Below, one piece after another: positions 7,184 through 14,839 of a stretch of 33,083 nt of DNA. Positions within the stretch are counted from its first letter, which is position 1. Each line of letters begins with the position of its first letter. The position numbers were made by a program, and so were the translations under genes. The notes beneath the pieces were generated by a model. That model saw nothing but the letters and a program-made list of their open reading frames with translations, was not told the DNA's origin and did not search any database. The DNA is from SIG588 sp045599305. GTDB lineage: Bacteria; Bacillota; Clostridia; Oscillospirales; Acutalibacteraceae. Location of the stretch: NCBI GenBank assembly GCA_045599305.1, contig JAZRVU010000069.1, forward strand, positions 1 to 33,083, read 5' to 3'.

Positions 7184-8260
7184 TCAGTCCATGTACCCTT
7201 CGGCGCAGAGAAGCTCGGCCAACAGCACACCGCCGCCGGCGGCACCGCGCAGGGTGTTGTGGGAAAGGCCGACAAACTTGTAATCGTACTGGGTATCCTC
7301 GCGCAGACGGCCGAGCGAGATCGCCATGCCGCCCTCCAGGTCGCGGTGCAGCCGTGTCTGGGGCATATTGTCCTCGGTGAAATAGTGCAGGAACTGCTTG
7401 GGTGCGCTGGGCAGATCCAGTTCCTGCGCACGGCCGCGGAAATTCGTCCACGTGTCGATGATCTCCTCTTTCGAGGGCTTGTTCTCAAATTCCACGAACA
7501 CCGCGGCAAAGTGGCCGTCGGTGACCGGCACACGCAGGCACTGTGCCGTGAAAGCGGGGGTGGTGGCCGGCACGATCACGCCGTTTTCCACACGGCCCCA
7601 GATCTTCAGCGGCTCCTGCTCGCTCTTTTCCTCTTCCCCGCCGATATAGGGGATCACATTATCCACCATCTCCGGCCAGCGCTCAAAGGTCTTGCCGGCG
7701 CCGGAAATGGCCTGATACGTACACACCGCTGCCCGCTTGACGCCGAATTTATCCAGCGGATACAGGGCGGGCACATAACTCTGCAGCGAGCAGTTGGACT
7801 TGACCGACACAAAACCGCGGCGGCTGCCCAGACGCGCCCGCTGCGCGGGGATGACCTCCAGATGCGAGGCGTTCAACTCCGGGATGACCATGGGGACATC
7901 GGGGGTGAAGCGGTGCGCGCTATTATTGGAGACGACCGGGCATTCCGCCTTGGCATAGGCCTCCTCCAGCGCCCGGATCTCCGCCTTGGGCATATCCACG
8001 GCGCAGAACACGAAATCCACCTTCTCCACCACAGCGGCCACATCGGAGGCATCCTGCACCACGATGGACTTGAATCTTTCGGGGATGGGGGTCTTCATCA
8101 CCCAGCGGTTCCCCACGGCCTCCTCATACGTCTTGCCGGCCGAACGCGGGCTGGCCGCGATCGCAGTCAGTTCAAACCACGGATGCCGATCAAGCAGCGT
8201 CAGAAAACGCTGTCCGACCATACCCGTCCCGCCGATGACACCTACACGATACTTTTTCAC
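7184..8260 (-). CDS. asd: Aspartate-semialdehyde dehydrogenase
   Basis: This approximately 358-residue enzyme reduces aspartyl phosphate to aspartate semialdehyde with NADPH. The N-terminal GVIGGTGMVGQRF is the nucleotide loop. The nucleophile is C157 in SNCSLQSYVP and the acid/base His is H250 in VTDGHFA. The sequence is nearer the archaeal/fungal-type branch (SVKSNCSLQ, long GGEEEKSEQEP insert) than E. coli Asd. The start is uncertain. A GTG at 8260 lies about 10 bases after AAAGGA and directly precedes the conserved KKYRVGVIGG; a TTG three codons earlier is too close to the ribosome site. It is first in the asd-dapA-dapB-M29 operon, with a good promoter at 8368-8396. The leader is too short for a full lysine riboswitch. 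Confidence 0.97.
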   Translation of the reverse strand: MKKYRVGVIGGTGMVGQRFLTLLDRHPWFELTAIAASPRSAGKTYEEAVGNRWVMKTPIPERFKSIVVQDASDVAAVVEKVDFVFCAVDMPKAEIRALEEAYAKAECPVVSNNSAHRFTPDVPMVIPELNASHLEVIPAQRARLGSRRGFVSVKSNCSLQSYVPALYPLDKFGVKRAAVCTYQAISGAGKTFERWPEMVDNVIPYIGGEEEKSEQEPLKIWGRVENGVIVPATTPAFTAQCLRVPVTDGHFAAVFVEFENKPSKEEIIDTWTNFRGRAQELDLPSAPKQFLHYFTEDNMPQTRLHRDLEGGMAISLGRLREDTQYDYKFVGLSHNTLRGAAGGGVLLAELLCAEGYMD

Positions 8261-8348
8261 ATGAATCAAGTCCTTTCAAAAAAACCGGTCAAACACAAAG
8301 GGGCGTGACGAAAATTTCGGCAAAACCCTCTTGATTTCAATTATATGC

Positions 8349-8377
8349 TTGACTTTTTTCTTTGTTCATTGTAGCAT
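8349..8377 (+). promoter_or_regulatory. Candidate promoter of queA
   Basis: TTGACT (8349-8354) and TAGCAT (8372-8377) are 17 bp apart on the plus strand, about 45 bases before the queA start. The -10 shares bases with the -10 of the opposing asd promoter, so the two may exclude each other. Confidence 0.55.
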
Positions 8378-8396
8378 TATACAGGCACAAAGTCAA
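8368..8396 (-). promoter_or_regulatory. Promoter of the asd-dapA-dapB operon
   Basis: On the minus strand TTGACT (8396-8391) and TACAAT (8373-8368) are 17 bp apart. The leader to the asd start is about 100 bases. The promoter overlaps the divergent queA promoter almost completely. Confidence 0.75.
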
Positions 8397-8429
8397 TAAA
8401 ATATTCAAAAACTCAGGATGGCGAAACGG

Positions 8430-9455
8430 ATGAACACACACGATTTTTACTATGACCTGCCGCAGGAACTGATCGCGCAGGAGCCGATAGAGCCGCGGGA
8501 CCATTCCCGTCTGCTGGTGATGGGGCGGGAATCGGGCACCCTCACCGACAAACATTTTTACGATCTTCCCTCCTTTCTGCGTCCCGGCGACTGTCTCATC
8601 GTGAACGACAGCCGCGTGCTCCCCGCCCGTCTCTACGGTCAGCGGGAGGACACCGGCTCCCCGCTGGAGCTGCTGCTGCTCACCCCGCGCGGCAATGACA
8701 CATGGGAGGTGCTGGCAGGCCCCGGCAAAAAGGCGCGCGAGGGTTTTCGCCTCACCTTTGCCGACGGCGCCCTGAAAGCGGAGGTGCTGGAGGTGCTTGC
8801 CGACGGCAACCGGCTGGTCAAATTCTTCTATGAGGGCAATTTCTACGAACTGCTCGAGCGCATCGGCCGAATGCCGCTCCCGCCGTACATCAAAAAGAAA
8901 CTGGAGAATCAGGAGCGCTACCAGACGGTCTATTCCCGCGAGCGCGGCTCCGCCGCCGCCCCCACGGCCGGCCTGCATTTCACCCCCGAACTGATGGAGC
9001 AGATCCGCGCCATGGGGGTGGAGATCGGCGCGGTGACACTGCACGTGGGGCTGGGCACCTTTCGCCCCGTGAAGGAAGAAAACATCGCCGACCACAAAAT
9101 GCATTCCGAGCATTATGAGCTGAATGCCGCCACCGCCGACCTGATCAACCGCACCAAGGCGCGCGGCGGCCGGGTCATCGCGGTGGGCACCACCAGCTGC
9201 CGCACGCTGGAAAGCATCGGCATGAAGGACGGACTCATCCACCCGCAGGAGGGCTGGACGGACATCTTCATCTACCCCGGTTATCGATTTCAGGTCTTGG
9301 ACGGGCTGGTGACCAATTTCCACCTGCCGGAGAGCACTCTCATCATGCTGGTCTCGGCTTTTGCCGGCTTCGACCACACCATGGCGGCCTATCGGCACGC
9401 CGTGGAAGACCGTTACCGCTTTTTCAGCTTCGGCGACGCGATGCTGGTCGTGTGA
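8430..9455 (+). CDS. queA: S-adenosylmethionine:tRNA ribosyltransferase-isomerase
   Basis: This 341-residue enzyme transfers and isomerises the ribosyl part of SAM onto preQ1-modified tRNA to give epoxyqueuosine at wobble position 34 of GUN tRNAs. Family segments are clear: FYYDLPQELIAQEP at the start, RPGDCLIVNDSRVLPARL, RIGRMPLPPYIKK, YQTVYSRERGSAAAPTAGLHFT and THVGLGTF-like THLVGLGTF (here TLHVGLGTF). An ATG at 8418 is in frame but immediately abuts AGG. The ATG at 8430 has AGGATGG at normal spacing and matches the usual start, so it is preferred. It is followed by tgt, giving a queuosine pair. Confidence 0.98.
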   Translation: MNTHDFYYDLPQELIAQEPIEPRDHSRLLVMGRESGTLTDKHFYDLPSFLRPGDCLIVNDSRVLPARLYGQREDTGSPLELLLLTPRGNDTWEVLAGPGKKAREGFRLTFADGALKAEVLEVLADGNRLVKFFYEGNFYELLERIGRMPLPPYIKKKLENQERYQTVYSRERGSAAAPTAGLHFTPELMEQIRAMGVEIGAVTLHVGLGTFRPVKEENIADHKMHSEHYELNAATADLINRTKARGGRVIAVGTTSCRTLESIGMKDGLIHPQEGWTDIFIYPGYRFQVLDGLVTNFHLPESTLIMLVSAFAGFDHTMAAYRHAVEDRYRFFSFGDAMLVV

Positions 9456-9571
9456 TCGACTGAAAAGTAATATCACTTAACGTATAATTTAGCCACCGCG
9501 GCGCCGATTTTCGACAGTATCAGCCGCATTCTGCAATTGTGTAAAGTGTTTTTACAGTACATTCACACATC

Positions 9572-9600
9572 TTACAAAAACATACCCCCTTATGTATTAT
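9572..9600 (+). promoter_or_regulatory. Candidate promoter of tgt
   Basis: TTACAA (9572-9577) and TATTAT (9595-9600) are 17 bp apart, with a TG just before the -10. The predicted leader to the tgt ATG at 9623 is only about 16 bases. The 167-base queA-tgt gap otherwise shows AT-rich sequence with no preQ1 aptamer that I could find. Confidence 0.5.
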
Positions 9601-9622
9601 TTATCTCACGGAGGCCGTTTCC

Positions 9623-10765
9623 ATGCCGAATTCCACCTACACGCTGCTGAAAACAGAGGGTGCCGCCCGCCGCGCCGTATTTGAGACGCCGCACGGCACG
9701 GTGCAGACGCCCGCGTTCATGAATGTGGCGACCTGCGGTGCCATCAAAGGCGCCCTTTCTGCCTATGATCTGAAAGATCTGCACTGCCAGGTCATGCTCT
9801 GTAACACCTATCACCTGCACCTGCGCCCCGGCGACGGGCTGGTACACCAAATGGGCGGTCTGCACCGCTTCACCGGCTGGGAGGGGCCGATCCTCACCGA
9901 CAGCGGCGGCTTTCAGGTATTCTCGCTGGCAGGGCTGCGGAAGATCCGTGAGGAGGGCGTGGAATTCGCCTCCCACATCGACGGCCGGCGCCTGTTCATC
10001 GGGCCGGAGGAGAGCATGCGCATCCAGTCGCATCTCGGCTCCACCATTGCCATGGCATTTGACGAATGTGTGGAAAACCCGGCCGAACGGGACTATGCCG
10101 AAAAGTCCTGCGCCCGCACCACCCGCTGGCTGGCACGCTGCCAGGAGGAGATGGCCCGCTGCAACGCCGCACCCGACGCGGTCAACCCGCGGCAGCTGCT
10201 GTTCGGCATCAACCAGGGCTGTACCTATGACGATCTGCGCGTGTCCCACATGAAAGAGATCGCCGCCATGGGACTGGACGGCTACGCCATCGGCGGACTG
10301 GCGGTGGGCGAGCCTGCCGAGGAGATGTACCGTGTCATCGAAGCGGTGGAGCCCTTTGCCCCGCGCGACAAGATCCGCTATCTGATGGGGGTGGGCACCC
10401 CGGTGAACATTCTGGAGGGCGTGTGGCGCGGCGTAGACCTGTTCGACTGCGTGCTGCCCGCCCGCAACGCCCGCCACGCACACATTTTCACCTGGAGCGG
10501 CCGCCGCAACCTGTTCAATGCCAAGTATGAGACCGATCCGCTGCCGCTTGACGAGGAGTGTGACTGTCCCGTCTGCCGCCGCCACTCCCGCGCCTATATC
10601 CACCATCTGTTCAAAGCCGGCGAAATGCTGGCCATGCGGCTGTGTGTGATGCACAACCTGTATTTTTACAATACCCTGATGGAGCGCATCCGTGCGGCGC
10701 TGGACGAGGGACGCTACGAGGACTTCTACCGTCACTACCGCGAGCTTTTGGACAGACGGATCTGA
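9623..10765 (+). CDS. tgt: tRNA-guanine(34) transglycosylase
   Basis: This 380-residue enzyme exchanges guanine 34 of GUN tRNAs for the queuosine precursor preQ1. The catalytic aspartate D93 is in TDSGGFQVFSL and the nucleophile D275 is in DLFDCVLPARNARH. Zinc ligands are C313, C315 and C318 in CDCPVC, plus H344 in MHNL. The length is standard for bacterial Tgt. The ATG at 9623 is preceded by GGAGG. The enzyme acts with QueA, which is encoded just upstream, and a yajC gene follows, a common bacterial order (queA-tgt-yajC). Confidence 0.98.
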   Translation: MPNSTYTLLKTEGAARRAVFETPHGTVQTPAFMNVATCGAIKGALSAYDLKDLHCQVMLCNTYHLHLRPGDGLVHQMGGLHRFTGWEGPILTDSGGFQVFSLAGLRKIREEGVEFASHIDGRRLFIGPEESMRIQSHLGSTIAMAFDECVENPAERDYAEKSCARTTRWLARCQEEMARCNAAPDAVNPRQLLFGINQGCTYDDLRVSHMKEIAAMGLDGYAIGGLAVGEPAEEMYRVIEAVEPFAPRDKIRYLMGVGTPVNILEGVWRGVDLFDCVLPARNARHAHIFTWSGRRNLFNAKYETDPLPLDEECDCPVCRRHSRAYIHHLFKAGEMLAMRLCVMHNLYFYNTLMERIRAALDEGRYEDFYRHYRELLDRRI

Positions 10766-10804
10766 AATAATTTGTGAAAAAACCGTAAATTCCCCTTTTT
10801 CCCC

Positions 10805-10833
10805 TTGCGAAAAGGAAAAATTTCCTGTATAAT
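10805..10833 (+). promoter_or_regulatory. Promoter of yajC
   Basis: TTGCGA (10805-10810) and a perfect TATAAT (10828-10833) are 17 bp apart, with TG directly before the -10. It lies 34 bases before the yajC ATG, so yajC can be expressed apart from tgt. Confidence 0.75.
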
Positions 10834-10866
10834 ACTGAAAATGAATTGTTTTTTGGAGGATGTATC

Positions 10867-11241
10867 ATGTTTCGATTTGTTTTGGCGGAAGAAGCCGCCG
10901 CTGCTCAGGAGGTTTCCGGGTTTGCCGCGTTTTTTGCCCAGTACGGCGGCATCATCATGCTCGTGCTGCTGTTGGTGCTGATGTATTTCTTCATCATGCG
11001 TCCGCAGAAGAAAAAGCAGCAGGAAGAGCAGAAAATGCGTGACGGCGTCCGTGTGGGCGACCAGATCACCACCATCGGCGGCATCATGGGCCGCGTGGTC
11101 ACCGTGCGCGAGGATTCCCTCGTGATCGAGACCGGCGCCGACCGCAACAAGCTCACCGTGAAGAAGTGGGCTCTGCAGACCAACGATACCGTCCACGAGG
11201 ATACCGGTCTGGACGACGATGATGACGATGACGATATTTGA
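10867..11241 (+). CDS. yajC: Preprotein translocase subunit YajC
   Basis: This 124-residue single-pass membrane protein is an accessory of the SecDF-YajC complex, which aids SecYEG export. The hydrophobic segment at about 27-45 is followed by FFIMRPQKKKQQ, the YajC signature, and the cytoplasmic VGDQITTIGGIMGRV segment. The ATG at 10867 has a perfect GGAGG. An upstream in-frame ATG at 10846 would bypass that site. The protein ends in eight consecutive Asp residues, unusual for the family. secD and secF are not adjacent. A terminator follows at 11292. Confidence 0.96.
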   Translation: MFRFVLAEEAAAAQEVSGFAAFFAQYGGIIMLVLLLVLMYFFIMRPQKKKQQEEQKMRDGVRVGDQITTIGGIMGRVVTVREDSLVIETGADRNKLTVKKWALQTNDTVHEDTGLDDDDDDDDI

Positions 11242-11291
11242 TCGCCGCCCCATCTGCGCATAATTTCCCCGCCGGCAGAATATGCTGAAGT

Positions 11292-11323
11292 ACAGCCCGC
11301 TGTTGTGGCGGGCTGTCATTTTT
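11292..11323 (+). terminator. Rho-independent terminator after yajC
   Basis: ACAGCCCGC (11292-11300) and GCGGGCTGT (11308-11316) form a 9-bp stem with a 7-base loop, followed by CATTTTT. It lies about 50 bases past the yajC stop and just before the next gene. Confidence 0.88.
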
Positions 11324-11343
11324 AGAAGGCGGAGGGATCGCGC

Positions 11344-11748
11344 ATGAAGCCGCGAAAAGAAGAAACGGGTATATTCGGCAAATGGATCCGCCCCATCGGG
11401 CTGGGTGCCGCCGCGGGAGCAGTCGGCTGCCTGCTGATGCTGCTTTTACTGGCGGCGCTGCTGCTCACGCAGGATGTCCCGCAGACCGGGGTGGCACCGC
11501 TGGCACTTGTCGCCGCCGTAACAGGCGCCTTCATCGGCGGATTCACCTCGGGGCGCATCTGCGGTGAAAACGGCTGGCTTGCCGGCTTGCTGGCAGGGCT
11601 CGTACTGTTCCTCATGCTGCTGATCGCCGGCCGCTTTGCCATGGTGGCCGATGCCGCCGGTACGCACCTGTGGGTGAAATTGGCCACCATGCTGGTCGCC
11701 GCCGCTGTGGGCGGCATCGTCGCGGTCAACGTGAGACAAAGGCGCTGA
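11344..11748 (+). CDS. TIGR04086-type four-helix membrane protein
   Basis: This 134-residue protein has four hydrophobic helices (about 18-40, 47-68, 75-98 and 107-130). Small-residue motifs such as GLGAAAGAVGCLL and GAFIGGFTSGRICGENGWLAGLLAGL are typical of the TIGR04086/YrzE-type membrane family often found next to yajC in Firmicutes. This assignment is by pattern, not by alignment. The ribosome site is GGAGGG and the start ATG is at 11344. No function is established for the family as far as I know. Three further membrane-protein genes or cell-envelope genes surround it. Confidence 0.75.
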   Translation: MKPRKEETGIFGKWIRPIGLGAAAGAVGCLLMLLLLAALLLTQDVPQTGVAPLALVAAVTGAFIGGFTSGRICGENGWLAGLLAGLVLFLMLLIAGRFAMVADAAGTHLWVKLATMLVAAAVGGIVAVNVRQRR

Positions 11749-11814
11749 TCGCGGCATAAATCGCTTCATCTGCTCATACACATGGGACAAACCATGTGAA
11801 AATGAGGCGAGGAT

Positions 11815-12435
11815 ATGAAAGGTACCGGTGAATGGCGGCGAAAACTCTGGCAGTTTCTGGTGAGCAACCAGCGGCTGCTGTGGCTGCTTTTCCTGTTTTT
11901 GATCGGGGTGGAGTGCGGGTGTCTGGTGTTCCGGACGGCCAAAGAGCCGCTTACCACCGCACTCGAGCCGCTGCTTACTCCCAAAGCGGTCAGCGGCGGC
12001 TTTGCGGGATCGTTCCGGCAGATGACCGCCGCCTGCTTTCCCGCCATGACACTGCTGGCGGTGCTGTTTTTGTCGGGACTTTCGGCCTGCGGTGCCCCGG
12101 TGGCTCTGGCGGTACCGTTGTTTTTCGGCATGGGACTGGGGCTCACGGAGGCCTACTATTTCGCAGGGGGCGTCCGGGGGATCGGCTATGTGGCACTGCT
12201 GGTGCTCCCCCACACCCTGCCGGCGCTCATCGCCCTGCTGATGTCGTGTGCCGAAGCCGCACGGATGTCGGTGCTCATCTGCCGCCATCTGCTGCCGCAC
12301 GGCGGTGGATGCGGCGGACTCTGGCCGGATTTCAAACTGTACCTCGCGCGCTTTTTGCTCTGTGTCGGCCTGGTTTTCGCGGCCGGCGCGCTGGACACAC
12401 TGCTGCACATGGCGTTCGTGTCCCACTTCGTGTAA
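11815..12435 (+). CDS. Polytopic membrane protein, possibly SpoIIM-like
   Basis: This 206-residue protein has five or six hydrophobic segments (about 19-38, 70-92, 93-115, 121-147 and 176-200). The pattern FLSGLSACGAPVALAVPLFFGMGLGL, followed by LPHTLPALIALLMSCAEAARMS, resembles the stage II sporulation protein M (DUF95) family. That family acts with SpoIID and SpoIIP in peptidoglycan hydrolysis during forespore engulfment. Resemblance by eye is moderate, and it could be another small membrane family. The ATG at 11815 follows GAGGCGAGG. A short inverted repeat (ACATGG/CCATGT) lies upstream near 11780. It is 46 bp before the DUF624-like gene and probably co-transcribed with it. Confidence 0.55.
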   Translation: MKGTGEWRRKLWQFLVSNQRLLWLLFLFLIGVECGCLVFRTAKEPLTTALEPLLTPKAVSGGFAGSFRQMTAACFPAMTLLAVLFLSGLSACGAPVALAVPLFFGMGLGLTEAYYFAGGVRGIGYVALLVLPHTLPALIALLMSCAEAARMSVLICRHLLPHGGGCGGLWPDFKLYLARFLLCVGLVFAAGALDTLLHMAFVSHFV

Positions 12436-12481
12436 ATCGGCGGCCCCCGGCCGTTCGGATCAGAAAGGAGCCGGAATTTTC

Positions 12482-13447
12482 ATGGCACTCCCGAAATTGT
12501 TCGATTTTTCGCGTCCCGGTCCCGGCGTGGCCAAGGACGGGCCGAAGAAAAAACGTTTTTTCCTGTTCTGGGAACTGTATTTCCGCAAGTTCTTCAAGCT
12601 CATCGAGGTCAACCTGCTCTATGTGCTGTTTTCCCTGCCGTTCGTCACGGTGGGGCTGGCGGATGCGGGCCTCACCTACGTCACCCGTAACTATGTGCGG
12701 GAAAAGCACGCCTTCATATGGGGCGACTTTATCGACACGATCAAGAAGAACTGGAAGCAGGCGCTGCCGATAGGGCTGCTGAACGGGATCCTGGAGATCG
12801 TGCTGCTCATCGACGTCTACTATTATTCGCATCTGACGGTCGACTCGGCCGTCACCCGGGTGGCCATGACCGCCATCGCCATGCTGCTGTTGCTGGTGTT
12901 CTCGTTCATGCGGTATTACATCCCGCTGATGATCATCACCTTCAAGCTTTCATGGAAGCAGATCTACAAAAACGCCCTCATCTTCGCCTTTGTGGCGATC
13001 TTCCAGAATCTGCTGATCTCCCTGTATATCCTCGCTTTCTGGTTTTTGGTGTGGGCGGCGCTGTTCACGGCGAACTACTGGCTGCTCTCGCTGCTGCTGA
13101 TCTACTATATCCTGTTCTACCCCGCTTTCCGGGCATTCCTCATCCAATTTCTCATCTTCCCCAAGGTGCAGAAGCACATGATCGACCCCTACTATGCGGC
13201 GCATCCCGATGAGGGCAAAAAGGAAAAGCAGGCACTGAACATTCCGGATGCCGAAAACGAAGAGGCGGCCCAAGAGGAGGCGGTGTTCGTCGACCGCGGC
13301 CGCACCGACAGTTACACCTCCGAAACGGATACCGAAAACCTGCCGAAGATCCCCAAGCAATACAGCGAGCGCGAAATGCGTCGCTTCAAGGCGGGACAGC
13401 GCCGGGCGTCCGGTCAGCCGGAGGCGGATGACGACGGCACGATCTGA
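12482..13447 (+). CDS. YesL/DUF624-like membrane protein with charged tail
   Basis: This 321-residue protein has about five hydrophobic helices between residues 35 and 235. It then has a hydrophilic, acidic and repeat-poor cytoplasmic tail of about 85 residues rich in Glu, Asp, Lys and Arg. The N-terminal FFLFWELYFRKFFKLIEVNLLYVLFSLPFVTVGLA segment is characteristic of the YesL/DUF624 family, whose members often lie near ABC sugar transporters. None is next to it here. The frame opens at 12248, but the ATG at 12482 has AAAGGAG and begins the family sequence. The exact function is unknown. It ends 28 bp before the pheS leader promoter. Confidence 0.78.
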   Translation: MALPKLFDFSRPGPGVAKDGPKKKRFFLFWELYFRKFFKLIEVNLLYVLFSLPFVTVGLADAGLTYVTRNYVREKHAFIWGDFIDTIKKNWKQALPIGLLNGILEIVLLIDVYYYSHLTVDSAVTRVAMTAIAMLLLLVFSFMRYYIPLMIITFKLSWKQIYKNALIFAFVAIFQNLLISLYILAFWFLVWAALFTANYWLLSLLLIYYILFYPAFRAFLIQFLIFPKVQKHMIDPYYAAHPDEGKKEKQALNIPDAENEEAAQEEAVFVDRGRTDSYTSETDTENLPKIPKQYSEREMRRFKAGQRRASGQPEADDDGTI

Positions 13448-13474
13448 AAACGGCGCATTTCGATGAAATTTTGC

Positions 13475-13503
13475 TTGCAATTTCAAAAAAGATATGATAT
13501 GAT
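13475..13503 (+). promoter_or_regulatory. Promoter of the pheST T-box leader
   Basis: TTGCAA (13475-13480) and TATGAT (13498-13503) are 17 bp apart. Transcription would start near 13510, just before stem I of the T-box. Confidence 0.65.
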
Positions 13504-13526
13504 GTAACATGATGATATAAACGCGA

Positions 13527-13766
13527 TGAAGGAGAGAGTACGCGTCCGGCGTCCCACGACAGAGAAGGTATCCACGGCTGAAAGATACCGGCGGGGCAAG
13601 GGTGCGGAAGTTCACTCCGGAGCGGTGCCGCTGAAAGATTTCCGGTAGGCGGCAACGGCAGGCACCGTTACGGGCCGGTGGAGTGTTTGCTTCATGCAAG
13701 AACCAAGGGTGGTACCGCGGAGTTTCGGCTTTGTCCCATGGATGGGACGAAGCCGGTTTTTTATTT
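13527..13766 (+). promoter_or_regulatory. T-box leader controlling pheST (specifier UUC, Phe)
   Basis: The leader senses uncharged tRNA-Phe and switches between terminator and antiterminator. The conserved T-box AAGGGTGGTACCGCGG is at 13705-13720. Stem I begins with GGAGAGAGTA (13531-13540), which contains the AGTA of the specifier-loop S-turn. GGAG (13531-13534) pairs with CTCC (13615-13618), placing TTC at 13611-13613 as the Phe codon in the specifier loop. The AGAGA and CTGAAAGA segments of the distal stem I are visible. The terminator is annotated separately. Specifier and downstream gene agree. Confidence 0.95.
13726..13766 (+). terminator. Intrinsic terminator of the T-box
   Basis: CGGCTTTGTCCCAT (13726-13739) pairs with ATGGGACGAAGCCG (13742-13755), with one G-T pair, followed by TTTTTTATTTT. 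It is the default off-state of the pheST leader. Confidence 0.93.
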
Positions 13767-13805
13767 TCATCAATCATTTTCCAAAAGAAAGGAACGGTCA
13801 TAGAC

Positions 13806-14825
13806 ATGAAAGAAAAACTGGATGCCCTGCGTGCGGGGGCGCTCGGTGAACTGGAAGCAGTGAACAGCGCCCGCGAACTGGAAGATTTCCGTGTGAAATA
13901 TCTGGGCAAAAAGAGCGCCTTCACCGAGCTGCTCCGCTCGCTGGGCAGCGTGCCCGCCGAAGAACGCCCGGCGATGGGTCAGGCGATCAACGAGGTGAAA
14001 AAGCAGGTGGAGCAGGCGCTGGCCGAGCGGGAAGCCGCCGTGCTGGCCGCCGCCCGTGAAAAGCAGCTGCGTGACGAGCGGCTGGATGTCACCATGCCCG
14101 GCAAGGCCGCGCCTGTGGGCGGTCTGCACCCGCTGAATGTGGTGCTCAACGACCTGATCGACATTTTCCGCTCGATGGGCTTCGACGTGGTGGACGGCCC
14201 CGAGGTGGAAACCGACCATTACAATTTTGAGGCGCTGAACGTCCCGGCCGACCATCCCGCCCGCGATATGCAGGACACCTTCTATCTCACCGAAAACCTG
14301 CTGCTGCGCACCCAGACCTCCGCGGCGCAGATCCGCACGATGGAGACGCGCAAGCCCCCCATCCGCATCATCTGTCCCGGCCGTGTTTACCGTGCGGACG
14401 AAGTGGACGCCACCCACTCCCCCGTGTTCCATCAGGTCGAGGGTCTTGTGGTGGATAAGGGCATCACGCTGTGCGACCTGAAGGGCGTGCTCGAACAATT
14501 CGCCCACGAGATCTACGGGCCGGACACCAAGGTACGTTTCCGTCCCTCCTTCTTCCCCTTCACCGAACCGAGCGTGGAGGTGGACGTCTCCTGTCCCGAA
14601 TGCGGCGGCAAGGGCTGCCGTGTGTGTAAGGGCAGCGGCTGGATCGAGATCCTCGGCGCCGGCATGGTGCATCCGCGTGTGCTGGCCGGCTGCGGTATCG
14701 ACCCCGAGGAGTATTCCGGCTTTGCCTTCGGCATCGGGCTGGATCGCCTCACCACCACCCGCCACAAGATCAGCGACATCCGTCTGCTGTTCGAAAACGA
14801 CCTGCGCTTCTTAAAGCAGTTTTAA
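13806..14825 (+). CDS. pheS: Phenylalanyl-tRNA synthetase alpha subunit
   Basis: This 339-residue class II synthetase subunit pairs with PheT in an alpha2-beta2 enzyme that charges tRNA-Phe. The N-terminal coiled coil (about 1-85) and motif region YRADEVDATHSPVFHQVEG are present. The FRPSFFPFTEPSVEVDVSC segment is followed by the CxxC...CxxC insert CPECGGKGCRVCKGSG and motif 3 GIGLDRLTT. The frame is open from 13683, inside the T-box. The ATG at 13806 has AAAGGAA and matches the family start (MKEKLDALR). It is 14 bp before pheT and is regulated by the T-box leader. Confidence 0.98.
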   Translation: MKEKLDALRAGALGELEAVNSARELEDFRVKYLGKKSAFTELLRSLGSVPAEERPAMGQAINEVKKQVEQALAEREAAVLAAAREKQLRDERLDVTMPGKAAPVGGLHPLNVVLNDLIDIFRSMGFDVVDGPEVETDHYNFEALNVPADHPARDMQDTFYLTENLLLRTQTSAAQIRTMETRKPPIRIICPGRVYRADEVDATHSPVFHQVEGLVVDKGITLCDLKGVLEQFAHEIYGPDTKVRFRPSFFPFTEPSVEVDVSCPECGGKGCRVCKGSGWIEILGAGMVHPRVLAGCGIDPEEYSGFAFGIGLDRLTTTRHKISDIRLLFENDLRFLKQF

Positions 14826-14839
14826 GGAGGGGACCAGAC

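Noticed and set aside
8261..8367. Lysine riboswitch before asd
   Set aside because: The leader is about 100 bases, too short for the five-helix lysine aptamer plus expression platform, and no terminator hairpin is seen.
9456..9622. preQ1 riboswitch before tgt
   Set aside because: Neither the preQ1-I loop and A-rich tail nor a larger preQ1 aptamer could be recognised in the queA-tgt gap, and the predicted tgt leader is only about 16 bases.
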